Shown: piece after piece, positions 1-6,582 of the stretch | Layout of the letters: each line of letters starts with the position of its first letter | Position numbering within the stretch: the stretch's first letter is position 1 | NCBI RefSeq assembly: GCF_036788415.1 | Contig: NZ_DAIQNN010000017.1 | Span: 1-53,421 of the forward strand | Length of the DNA stretch: 53,421 bases | Direction: 5' to 3' | Source: Rubrimonas sp036788415 | Lineage (GTDB): Bacteria > Pseudomonadota > Alphaproteobacteria > Rhodobacterales > Rhodobacteraceae | Position numbers and translations under genes: made by a program | Notes under the pieces: model-generated | The model's input: the letters and a program-made list of their open reading frames with translations, nothing else | The model's database searches: none | Told to the model about the DNA's origin: nothing

Positions 1-549
1 TGCAACGCCTGCGTCACGGCCTGCAAGAACGAGCACGAGGTGCCCTGGGGCATCAACCGTCGCCGCGTCGTCACGATCAATGACGGCGACCCCGGCGAGC
101 GCTCGATCTCGGTGGCCTGCATGCACTGCTCGGACGCGCCCTGCATGGCGGTGTGTCCGGTGGACTGCTTCTACGAGACGGCGGAAGGCGTGGTCCTGCA
201 CTCCAAGGACCTGTGCATCGGCTGCGGCTACTGCTTCTACGCCTGTCCCTTCGGGGCGCCGCAGTTCCCGCAGGCCGGCAATTACGGCTCGCGCGGCAAG
301 ATGGACAAGTGCACCTTCTGCGCCGGCGGCCCGGAGGAGAACCACTCCGCCGCCGAGTTCCAGAAGTACGGCCGCAACCGTCTGGCCGAGGGCAAGCTCC
401 CGCTCTGCGCGGAGATGTGCTCGACCAAGGCGCTGCTCGCGGGCGACGGCAACACAGTGTCCGACATCTACCGCGAGCGCGTGGTCGCCCGCGGTTTCGG
501 ATCGGGCGCCTGGGGCTGGGGCTCGGCCTACGGCCAGCAGGGCATCTGA
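1..549 (+). CDS. fdh3B: Formate dehydrogenase iron-sulfur (beta) subunit, 5' end missing
   Basis: The reading frame is open from the first base, so the start lies outside the window; 182 residues are visible. It carries the cysteine clusters of the DmsB/FdhB electron-transfer family: CNACVTAC at the very start, CMHCSDAPCMAVCP, CIGCGYCFYACP, and a later CTFC...CAEMC pair. These would bind several 4Fe-4S clusters that pass electrons from the molybdenum catalytic subunit to the membrane cytochrome b. The cytochrome b (gamma) subunit gene lies about 1.1 kb downstream, which supports assignment to formate dehydrogenase rather than another DMSO-reductase-family enzyme. A strong terminator follows the stop directly, separating it from the rest of the locus. 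The catalytic alpha subunit is presumably upstream of the window. Confidence 0.9.
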   Translation, partial: CNACVTACKNEHEVPWGINRRRVVTINDGDPGERSISVACMHCSDAPCMAVCPVDCFYETAEGVVLHSKDLCIGCGYCFYACPFGAPQFPQAGNYGSRGKMDKCTFCAGGPEENHSAAEFQKYGRNRLAEGKLPLCAEMCSTKALLAGDGNTVSDIYRERVVARGFGSGAWGWGSAYGQQGI

Positions 550-573
550 CGCGCTGAGCGCGTGAGACATGAG

Positions 574-608
574 CGCCCCGGCGGGAGACCGCCGGGGCGT
601 TTTCTTTT
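574..608 (+). terminator. Rho-independent terminator after fdh3B
   Basis: A perfect 11-bp stem (574-584 with 589-599) closes a GAGA tetraloop and is followed by a T-rich tract (TTTTCTTTT). It sits 25 bases after the fdh3B stop and ends that transcript before the Uma2 gene. Confidence 0.9.
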
Positions 609-662
609 GGTCGCGGGGCTCGACGCTTCTGCTATTCTGGACCTAAGGAGGTGAGCGCCGCG

Positions 663-1232
663 ATGAACAGCCCCGCACCCGTCACGCGACGGCCCGCGAC
701 GTATCAGGACGTGCTGGACGCGCCGCCGCACATGGTGGCGGAACTCGTGCGCGGCGCGCTGAGCCTGCAGCCGAGGCCGAGGCCGAGACATGCGCGGGCG
801 AGTTCCACGCTCGGCATGGACATCGGCGGAGCGTTCGATCGAGGCCGCGACGGGCCCGGCGGCTGGTGGATCCTCGACGAACCGGAACTGCATCTGGGCG
901 AGAACGTCGTCGTCCCCGACCTTGCGGGCTGGCGGCGGGAGCGGATGCCGACGCTGCCCGAGGAGGCATTCTTCACCCTCGCCCCCGACTGGGTCTGCGA
1001 GGTCCTGTCCCCCTCCACCCGCGCGCTCGACCTCGTGGACAAACGCGCGATCTACGCCGAGGCCGGCGTCGCGCATCTGTGGCTGGTGGACCCGGACGCG
1101 CGCACGCTGGAAGTGTTCGCGCTGCGCGAGGGGGCGTGGGTGCTTAGGCTCGCCGAAGCGGGAGCGGCGGAGGTGCGGGCGGAGCCGTTCGAGGCGGTCG
1201 CCCTGCCCCTCTCGGCGCTCTGGGCCGAGTGA
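663..1232 (+). CDS. Uma2-family (DUF820) PD-(D/E)XK nuclease-like protein
   Basis: A 189-residue Uma2/DUF820 protein, a family with the restriction-endonuclease fold whose cellular role is unsettled. Motifs visible are VVPDLAGW (conserved PD), a central CEVLSPST (catalytic Glu strand), DKRAIYAEAGV (conserved Lys helix) and LWLVDPDARTLEVF at the C-terminal strand. A GTG at 651 would extend it by four residues, but it abuts the AAGGAG ribosome-binding site (645-650) with no spacing; the ATG at 663 is spaced 12 bases from it and is preferred. It sits alone between the terminator after fdh3B and the small lipoprotein gene, so it interrupts what is normally a compact formate dehydrogenase operon. 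No partner gene is visible, so it may be a selfish or recently inserted gene. Confidence 0.8.
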   Translation: MNSPAPVTRRPATYQDVLDAPPHMVAELVRGALSLQPRPRPRHARASSTLGMDIGGAFDRGRDGPGGWWILDEPELHLGENVVVPDLAGWRRERMPTLPEEAFFTLAPDWVCEVLSPSTRALDLVDKRAIYAEAGVAHLWLVDPDARTLEVFALREGAWVLRLAEAGAAEVRAEPFEAVALPLSALWAE

Positions 1233-1407
1233 GCCAGCCTTGAATGCGGCGCGATAACGCGGCGCGGAAGCTTCCGTTGCGCCGCACTATCGCAGCTTAA
1301 AACGTTGAAGCGGAAAAGTCTTTCCGTCATTCTGACGAGAAGTTGCGAATCGCGACGGGCGGCATTCGCGCGCCCTCGCCAGAGACGTTGACAGGGGACG
1401 GATGACG

Positions 1408-1605
1408 ATGACCGGGCGTGGACTTCTCGCGGCGATGGCGCTGACCGGCGCGCTCGCCTCCTGCGATCAGGCGGTCGATCTGGTCGGGAAGGCCGCCGAC
1501 AAGGGCGAGAGCGACGTGCCCGAGGCGGCGCGCGCCGACAGCGATCTGACGCCCGAGACCATCGAGACGCTGCGCCTGCGCGCGCAGGGCCAGAACTTCA
1601 ACTGA
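1408..1605 (+). CDS. Small predicted lipoprotein in formate dehydrogenase locus
   Basis: A 65-residue protein with a short hydrophobic leader ending in the lipobox LASC, so it is probably cleaved by signal peptidase II and lipid-anchored. The mature part is acidic (GESDVPEAARADSDLTPET). Two in-frame ATGs exist (1402 and 1408); AGGGGA at 1393-1398 is better spaced for the second. It ends 55 bases before the cytochrome b gene and shares its direction, so it may belong to the formate dehydrogenase transcription unit. I do not recognise a family. Confidence 0.6.
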   Translation: MTGRGLLAAMALTGALASCDQAVDLVGKAADKGESDVPEAARADSDLTPETIETLRLRAQGQNFN

Positions 1606-1660
1606 CGATCCGATCGACGATCCCTCCGACGATCCGCGCGAGCATCAGGAGCGCACCGCG

Positions 1661-2860
1661 ATGACCATCACCGCCACCCAATCCCCCGCGATCCGCTGGA
1701 CGCTGGCCGCCCTCTGCGCGCTCGCGCTGCTGGCCGCGAGCCTCGCGCCCGCCGAGGCGCAGTCCGTCCGCCCGCCCGCAGGCGCGGTGACGAACTCGAC
1801 GCCCGAAGCCGGGACGGACCCCCGCGCCTTCCCCGCAGGCGACCCCGCCGACGCGCTGGCGCGGCAGGGCGCGTCCTCCGACAGCGACCTGTGGCGCGCG
1901 GTGCGCGGGGGCGACCAGTTCGACACGCAGAAGCGCGGCGCGATGGCGGGCGGGCTGATCCAGTCCGAAGGCTCGGCGTGGCAGGAGTTCCGCGACGGGC
2001 CGCTCGCCGTGGCGGGCCTCTGGATCATGGGCGGCTCGATCGTCGCGCTGGCGGTGTTCTACTTCACCGCCGGGCCGATCAAGATGCACGGGCCGCTCGC
2101 CGGCGTGAAAATCCCCCGGCTCAGCGCAGTGGAGCGCTTCTCGCACTGGCTGATGGCCGGGCCCTTCGTTGTGCTGGCGATCACGGGGCTGGTGCTGCTC
2201 TACGGCAAGCCGTGGATCATGCCGCTGATCGGCAAGGAGGCCTTCGCCTCCTTCATGCTCTACGGCAAGATGGTCCACAATTATCTCGGCTTCGCCTTCA
2301 TGCTGGGCCTTCTGATGTCGTTCCTCGTCTGGGTGCGGGTGAACCTGTTCGGGCGCGTCGAACTGCTTTGGCTGGCCAAGGGCGGCGGGGCGTTCCTGAA
2401 GAAGGGCGAGCACCTGCCGGTGCGCAAGTTCAACGCGGGCCAGAAAATCCTGTTCTGGCTGGTGATGCTGGGCGGGCTCAGCGTGTCGCTGTCGGGGATC
2501 ATGCTGATCTTCCCGTTCGAATTCGCGATGTTCTCCAAGACCTTCGCGACGCTGAACATGCTCGGCCTCCCGGCGCTGGGGATCACGCTGCCCACCGACC
2601 TGTCGCCGATGGCCGAGCAGCAGCTGGCGCAGCTGTGGCATTCCTTCGTCAGCATCGTGCTGATCGCCATCGTGTTCGGCCACATCTATCTGGGCACGAT
2701 CGGGATGCACCATTCCTTCGACGCGATCGGCTCGGGCTATGTCGACCGCAACTGGGCGCGCGAGCATCACAGCCTGTGGGCGGAGGAAGTCGAGACCGAT
2801 CTCGCGGCCCGGCGCGCCGAGACCGCGATGGACCGGACCGCCGCAACCCCGGCGGAGTGA
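1661..2860 (+). CDS. fdoI: Formate dehydrogenase gamma subunit (cytochrome b556)
   Basis: A 399-residue membrane protein of the formate dehydrogenase gamma-subunit family, the di-heme cytochrome b that takes electrons from the Fe-S subunit to quinone. The N-terminus has a hydrophobic leader ending near AEAQS and a periplasmic segment of about 100 residues. Transmembrane helices follow from about residue 120; likely heme ligands lie in FSHWLM, KMVHNYLGF and the late HIYLGTIGMHHSF stretch. The C-terminal GYVDRNWAREHHSLW segment is typical of the family. An AGGAG ribosome-binding site precedes the ATG. The stop overlaps the GTG start of the WD40-cytochrome c gene, indicating translational coupling. 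Confidence 0.9.
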   Translation: MTITATQSPAIRWTLAALCALALLAASLAPAEAQSVRPPAGAVTNSTPEAGTDPRAFPAGDPADALARQGASSDSDLWRAVRGGDQFDTQKRGAMAGGLIQSEGSAWQEFRDGPLAVAGLWIMGGSIVALAVFYFTAGPIKMHGPLAGVKIPRLSAVERFSHWLMAGPFVVLAITGLVLLYGKPWIMPLIGKEAFASFMLYGKMVHNYLGFAFMLGLLMSFLVWVRVNLFGRVELLWLAKGGGAFLKKGEHLPVRKFNAGQKILFWLVMLGGLSVSLSGIMLIFPFEFAMFSKTFATLNMLGLPALGITLPTDLSPMAEQQLAQLWHSFVSIVLIAIVFGHIYLGTIGMHHSFDAIGSGYVDRNWAREHHSLWAEEVETDLAARRAETAMDRTAATPAE

Positions 2861-4203
2861 GGCCGACCTTGCGTCTTCCGGCCCTTGCGGCGGCCCTGAC
2901 GGCCGCCGCGCTCGTCGCGGCGACCGCCTTCGCCGAGCCGCAGGGCTTCGCGCGGCTCGAAGGCCATGGCGGACCGGTGCAGTCGGTCGCGCGCAGCCCC
3001 GACGGCGCGGTCGCGCTGACCACGAGCTTCGACTACGCGGCGGGGCTGTGGAACATAGACGAGGCGCGGCTGATCCGCTGGCTCGACGGGCACGAGGCCG
3101 CTGTGACCACGGGGGCCTTCGCGCCGGACGGGTCGCGCGCGCTGACCGGCTCGGACGATTTCACGCTGATACTGTGGGATGTCGCGACTGGCGAGGCGCT
3201 GGCGCGCTTCGAAGGCCATACCGCCAAGGTCCAGCATGTCGCGGTCGCGGCGGATGGACGGATGGCGGCGTCGGCGAGCTGGGACGGGCGGATCGGGCTG
3301 TGGGACCTCGACGCCGGCGCGTCGCTGGGATTTCTGACCGGGCATCGCGGCGGGGTGAACGCGGTCGCCTTCTCCGGCGACGGGGCGACGCTGTGGTCGG
3401 CGGGCCATGACGGGACGGTGCGGCGCTGGGACGTCGCAACGCGCGCCTTCGAGGCCGTCGAGGCCGAACACGGCTTCGGGGTCAACCTGCTCACGCTCAA
3501 CGAGGATGCGGGGTGGCTCGCCTATGGCGCGCTCGACGGCGGCGTGCGGGTGCTCGACCTCGCGACCGGCGCGCAGATCGCCGACATCACGGCGGGGCGG
3601 CGCCCGGCGCTCGGCCTCGCCCTCTCGCCCGACCGCACGCTGATCGCAGTCGGCGACGGCGAGGGCTACATCAACGTCGCCTCCACCGAGGACTGGCAGA
3701 GCGTGCGCGACTTCCGCGCCGTGCCGCGCGGCCCGATCTGGGCGCTCGATTTCGACGGGACCGGGCGGCGGCTGCTGGCGGGCGGGCTCGACTCCCATGT
3801 CGACATCTGGCCGATCGACGACGCGCGCTCGGCGCAGGAGGCCGATCTGCTTCGACCCTTCCAGCTCTCGGAGGGGATGTCGAATGGCGAGCGGCAATTC
3901 GTGCGCAAATGTTCGATCTGCCACAGCCTGACGCCGGATGGCGGGCGGCGCGCCGGCCCGTCCCTGCACGGCCTCTTCGGGCGACCGGCGGGGACGCTCG
4001 CGAGCTACGACTATTCCGAGGCGCTCGAACGCGCGACCATCGTCTGGACCGAGGAGACGGTGGACAAGCTGTTCGAGATCGGCCCCGACTATTACACTCC
4101 AGGCTCGAAGATGCCGATGCAGCGCATCGCCAAGCCGCAGGACCGCGCCGACCTCGTCGCCTGGCTGCGCGCCGCGACGGCAACACAGGAGTCGACCCCA
4201 TGA
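2857..4203 (+). CDS. Secreted WD40 beta-propeller fused to cytochrome c
   Basis: A 448-residue protein with a signal peptide (hydrophobic run ending ATAFAEP), seven consecutive WD40-type repeats (roughly residues 30-340), and a C-terminal class I cytochrome c domain. The heme motif CSICH is at about residue 350 and a likely axial Met lies in GSKMPMQR. Seven repeats make one complete propeller. The start is the GTG at 2857 in a GTGA overlap with the gamma-subunit stop; a TTG at 2869 is an alternative. Its position directly after the cytochrome b gene suggests a periplasmic electron-transfer or assembly partner of formate dehydrogenase; this is inference from context. It overlaps the next small gene by four bases (ATGA). 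Confidence 0.85.
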   Translation: MRPTLRLPALAAALTAAALVAATAFAEPQGFARLEGHGGPVQSVARSPDGAVALTTSFDYAAGLWNIDEARLIRWLDGHEAAVTTGAFAPDGSRALTGSDDFTLILWDVATGEALARFEGHTAKVQHVAVAADGRMAASASWDGRIGLWDLDAGASLGFLTGHRGGVNAVAFSGDGATLWSAGHDGTVRRWDVATRAFEAVEAEHGFGVNLLTLNEDAGWLAYGALDGGVRVLDLATGAQIADITAGRRPALGLALSPDRTLIAVGDGEGYINVASTEDWQSVRDFRAVPRGPIWALDFDGTGRRLLAGGLDSHVDIWPIDDARSAQEADLLRPFQLSEGMSNGERQFVRKCSICHSLTPDGGRRAGPSLHGLFGRPAGTLASYDYSEALERATIVWTEETVDKLFEIGPDYYTPGSKMPMQRIAKPQDRADLVAWLRAATATQESTP

Positions 4204-4325
4204 AGGCCTTTCTCGCCGCGACCGTCACGGCGATCGTCATCGCCGTCGCCGGGCACTATTTCGTCGACCAGCTGCGCCCGAGCAGCGCCGCGGCCTACAG
4301 CTCGAACGCAGTCCGGCTCGACTGA
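4200..4325 (+). CDS. 41-residue single-helix membrane peptide
   Basis: A very short gene whose ATG overlaps the stop of the WD40-cytochrome c gene (ATGA), a strong sign that it is translated. The product has one hydrophobic segment (AFLAATVTAIVIAVAGHYFV) and a polar tail. It could be a small subunit or an assembly peptide of the formate dehydrogenase membrane complex. No family is recognised; the coupling and helix are the only evidence. Confidence 0.6.
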   Translation: MKAFLAATVTAIVIAVAGHYFVDQLRPSSAAAYSSNAVRLD

Positions 4326-4347
4326 CCGGCGGGCGCGGGCGGCTCTC

Positions 4348-4376
4348 TTGACGCCTCGCCCCCCCGCGCGTATCAG
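4348..4376 (+). promoter_or_regulatory. Sigma-70-type promoter of the tRNA gene
   Basis: TTGACG (4348-4353) and TATCAG (4371-4376) are separated by exactly 17 bases. The -10 ends 11 bases before the mature tRNA 5' end, a normal distance for a tRNA promoter. Confidence 0.7.
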
Positions 4377-4387
4377 CGCCCCCGGAT

Positions 4388-4464
4388 GGCTGGGTAGCTC
4401 AGCTGGTTAGAGCGTACGACTCATAATCGTGAGGTCGGGGGTTCGAGTCCCCCCCCCGCCACCA
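4388..4464 (+). tRNA. tRNA with CAT anticodon, probably elongator tRNA-Met
   Basis: A 77-base tRNA with encoded CCA. The anticodon loop is CTCATAA (anticodon CAT) on a TACGA/TCGTG stem, the T-loop is TTCGAGT on a G5/C5 stem, and the D-arm is GCTCAGCTGGTTAGAGC. The acceptor stem GGCTGGG pairs with CCCCGCC except for T4 against C69. Overall it resembles elongator tRNA-Met; a CAT-anticodon tRNA-Ile (lysidine-modified) cannot be fully excluded by eye. No integrase or att-like repeat flanks it. Confidence 0.9.
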
Positions 4465-4626
4465 TCTCCCTCGCAGAGCGCCGACGCCGTGCGTGCGATC
4501 TTCGCGACACCGCGGCGCGGGCGCCGCGCCGCTTCGCCGCTGCAAGCCGCTCTTGCGCCCCGCGCGCCCGGTCGCCAACCCTTTGGCGGCGCGCGGTCGG
4601 CCTGCGCGCTCCGCCCGGGAGGCAAC

Positions 4627-5409
4627 ATGAAACTCGCGACGCTGAGAACCGACGCGCCGGAGGGGCGGCTCGTGGTCGTCTCCCGCGACCTGACGCGCTG
4701 CACCGACGCACGCCGCATCGCGCCGACGCTGCAGGCCGCGCTCGACGACTGGGCGCGCTGCGGGCCGGAACTGGCGGCGATGGCGCGCGACCTCGAGATC
4801 GGGGCCGAGCCGGTCGAGCGCTTCCACGAGCGCGACGCAGCGCCGCCGCTGCCCCGCCCCGCCCTGCGCTTCGAACTCGCCCGCGGCGCGCTGCGCCCCG
4901 GCGGTCAGGGCGCGATGACCCCGCCGCGCGCCCATCCGCCGCTCGGCGCCGGCGGGTCGCTGACGCTGCAAGTCGCGCTCGGCGCGATCTTCGCCGCGGT
5001 CCCGCACGGCGCGGATGCGCGCGCCGCGTCGGACGCTTTCGCGCTCGCGACGCTCGTCGCTTCGGCGCGCGGGGCGGAGGGCGAGTTGTTCCTGATCGGC
5101 GCGCCGGTCGCAGCGACGCCCGACATCTTCGGCGCGGACTGGGCGTCGGGCGTCCCAACGGCGGCGCGGCTCGTCGTCGACGGCGCGCCGCGCGCCTTCG
5201 CGGCGTCGCCGGACCCTTCGGCGCATCTTCGCGCCGTCGCCGCCTGCGCGGCCCGACGACCGTTCGACGCCGGCGCGCTGGTGGCGGCGACGCTCGACGC
5301 CGATGCGGGCGTGCTGCGCCCGGGGGGAACGCTGCGCGTGGAGATGCTCGACGCCGCCGGCCACAGCCTGTTCGGCGCCATCGAGCTGCGCCCGGAGGCC
5401 GCCGGCTGA
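4627..5409 (+). CDS. Shortened fumarylacetoacetate hydrolase-like protein
   Basis: The first 60 residues (MKLATLRTD, VVVSRDLTR, IAPTLQAALDDWARCGPEL) match the N-terminal domain of the fumarylacetoacetate hydrolase family. The remainder keeps only faint similarity (for example AATPDIFGADW, near the family's VTPDELG) and is about 70 residues shorter than the usual 330. I cannot find the family's Glu-x-Glu and Asp metal ligands, so catalysis is doubtful. The start follows a GGGAGG ribosome-binding site. It stands alone between the tRNA and the sulfate-assimilation operon, converging on the latter with 7 bases between stops. Confidence 0.65.
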   Translation: MKLATLRTDAPEGRLVVVSRDLTRCTDARRIAPTLQAALDDWARCGPELAAMARDLEIGAEPVERFHERDAAPPLPRPALRFELARGALRPGGQGAMTPPRAHPPLGAGGSLTLQVALGAIFAAVPHGADARAASDAFALATLVASARGAEGELFLIGAPVAATPDIFGADWASGVPTAARLVVDGAPRAFAASPDPSAHLRAVAACAARRPFDAGALVAATLDADAGVLRPGGTLRVEMLDAAGHSLFGAIELRPEAAG

Positions 5410-5416
5410 TCCGCGC

Positions 5417-5824
5417 TCAGCGCTGCGCGCGCCGCTGGACGAAAGGCGGCGGGGCTGCGGCCGCTGCACGCCGCCAATCGGCTTCGGGCTGGCGGGCGGC
5501 GCGGGCGGCGTCGATCTGCACCTCGTCGAAGCCGCAGGCGCGGGCATGGCGGAGCTGGTCGGGGATCAGCGCCCCGACCGCCCTCAGCCGACCGCTGTAG
5601 CCCAACGCGCGCAGCCGCCGCGCGAGGCTGAAGCCGCGCCCGTCGGTGAAGGCCGAAAAGCGCACGCCGATGAGCGCGATCCGCGCGAAGTCGGCGGCGA
5701 TCGCGGCGGCGTCCGCATCCGGGTCGAGCAGCAGGGCGACGCCCCGCTCCCCCTCCGCCGGCCGGGCCTCGCGCCAGTCGGGCGCGTCGTCGGGCGCGAA
5801 GCCGGTCTCGTCGACGATGGGCAT
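5417..5824 (-). CDS. DUF934 protein of the sulfate-assimilation operon
   Basis: A 135-residue DUF934 protein. The family signature FTDGRGFSLARRLRALGYSG...LRAVGALIPDQL...CGFDEVQI is present in order. The family is regularly found next to assimilatory sulfite reductase in proteobacteria, but its biochemical role is not established. It is the last gene of the cysG-DUF2849-cysI-cysH operon, starting 11 bases after the cysH stop. The start is the ATG giving MPIVDETGF; upstream codons are arginine-rich read-through of the cysH end. Confidence 0.85.
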   Translation of the reverse strand: MPIVDETGFAPDDAPDWREARPAEGERGVALLLDPDADAAAIAADFARIALIGVRFSAFTDGRGFSLARRLRALGYSGRLRAVGALIPDQLRHARACGFDEVQIDAARAARQPEADWRRAAAAAPPPFVQRRAQR

Positions 5825-5835
5825 GGGCGGCCTCC

Positions 5836-6582
5836 TCAGGCGGCGTCGAGCGGCGCGGCGGCGCCGCGCGACACGACCCCGTTCTCGATGTGGATGCCGC
5901 ATTCCTCGCGCCCGGCCCCACGCCAGCGCCCCGCGCGCGGATGCTCGCCCGGCGCGACCGGCGTCGTGCAGGGCGCGCAGCCGATCGAGGGAAAGCCTTC
6001 CGCCACCAGCGGGTGCGGGGGCAGGTCATGCGCAGCCATGTAGGCGCGCAGCTGACCGGCGTCCCAGTCGGCGAGCGGATTGAGCTTGACGAGGCCCTGC
6101 GCGTCGGCCTCGACGGGGCGAAGCCGGGCGCGCAGCGTGGTCTGGCCGCGCTTGCGCCCCGTGATCCAGCCCGCGAAGGGGCGCAGGGCGGCGCGCAGCG
6201 GCTCGGTCTTGCGGAGCGCGCAACAGGCGTCGTGGTCGCGCGCATGAAGACGCCCATCCGGGTCGCCGACGGCGAGCGCGCGCGGCTCCGGGCGGATCAG
6301 GCGCAGATCGCGCAGGCCGAGCATCCCGGCGAGGTCGCGCTGATAGGCGAGCGTCTCGGGAAACAGCATGCCCGTCTCGAGAAACAGCACGGGCGTCGCC
6401 GGGTCGATCTCGGCGACCATGTGCAGCAACGCCGCGGATTCCGCGCCGAAGGACGAGACGAGCGCCACAGGCTCGGGCGCGGCCAGCGCCGCGCGCAGCA
6501 GCGCAGCGCCCTCCAGCCCGTGGAGCCGCGCCGCGAGACGCTCGCGCCCGGCCTGCGCTGCGAGGTCGGGATCATGCCGCAT
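5836..6582 (-). CDS. cysH: Assimilatory APS/PAPS reductase
   Basis: A 248-residue phosphoadenylyl/adenylyl-sulfate reductase, which reduces activated sulfate to sulfite with thioredoxin. The PP-loop region VSSFGAESAALLH is near residue 42, the catalytic ECGIH motif near 227-231. Cysteine pairs C120-C121 and C202/C205 (GCAPC) form the CC...CxxC set that binds a 4Fe-4S cluster in the APS-using subgroup, so the substrate is probably APS rather than PAPS. It overlaps cysI by 11 bases and is co-transcribed with it. Confidence 0.92.
   Translation of the reverse strand: MRHDPDLAAQAGRERLAARLHGLEGAALLRAALAAPEPVALVSSFGAESAALLHMVAEIDPATPVLFLETGMLFPETLAYQRDLAGMLGLRDLRLIRPEPRALAVGDPDGRLHARDHDACCALRKTEPLRAALRPFAGWITGRKRGQTTLRARLRPVEADAQGLVKLNPLADWDAGQLRAYMAAHDLPPHPLVAEGFPSIGCAPCTTPVAPGEHPRAGRWRGAGREECGIHIENGVVSRGAAAPLDAA

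Noticed and set aside
1390..1401. TTGACA-like sequence upstream of the small lipoprotein gene as a promoter
   Set aside because: It lies only a few bases before the start codon, leaving no room for a -10 element.
4388..4464. The tRNA as an integration site for a genomic island
   Set aside because: No integrase, no repeat of the tRNA 3' end and no change in composition is seen on either side.
4407..5158. Minus-strand frames ending in GGLEPPTSRL and GGTRTPDLTIMS
   Set aside because: These are the well-known false proteins made by reading the tRNA gene in reverse.
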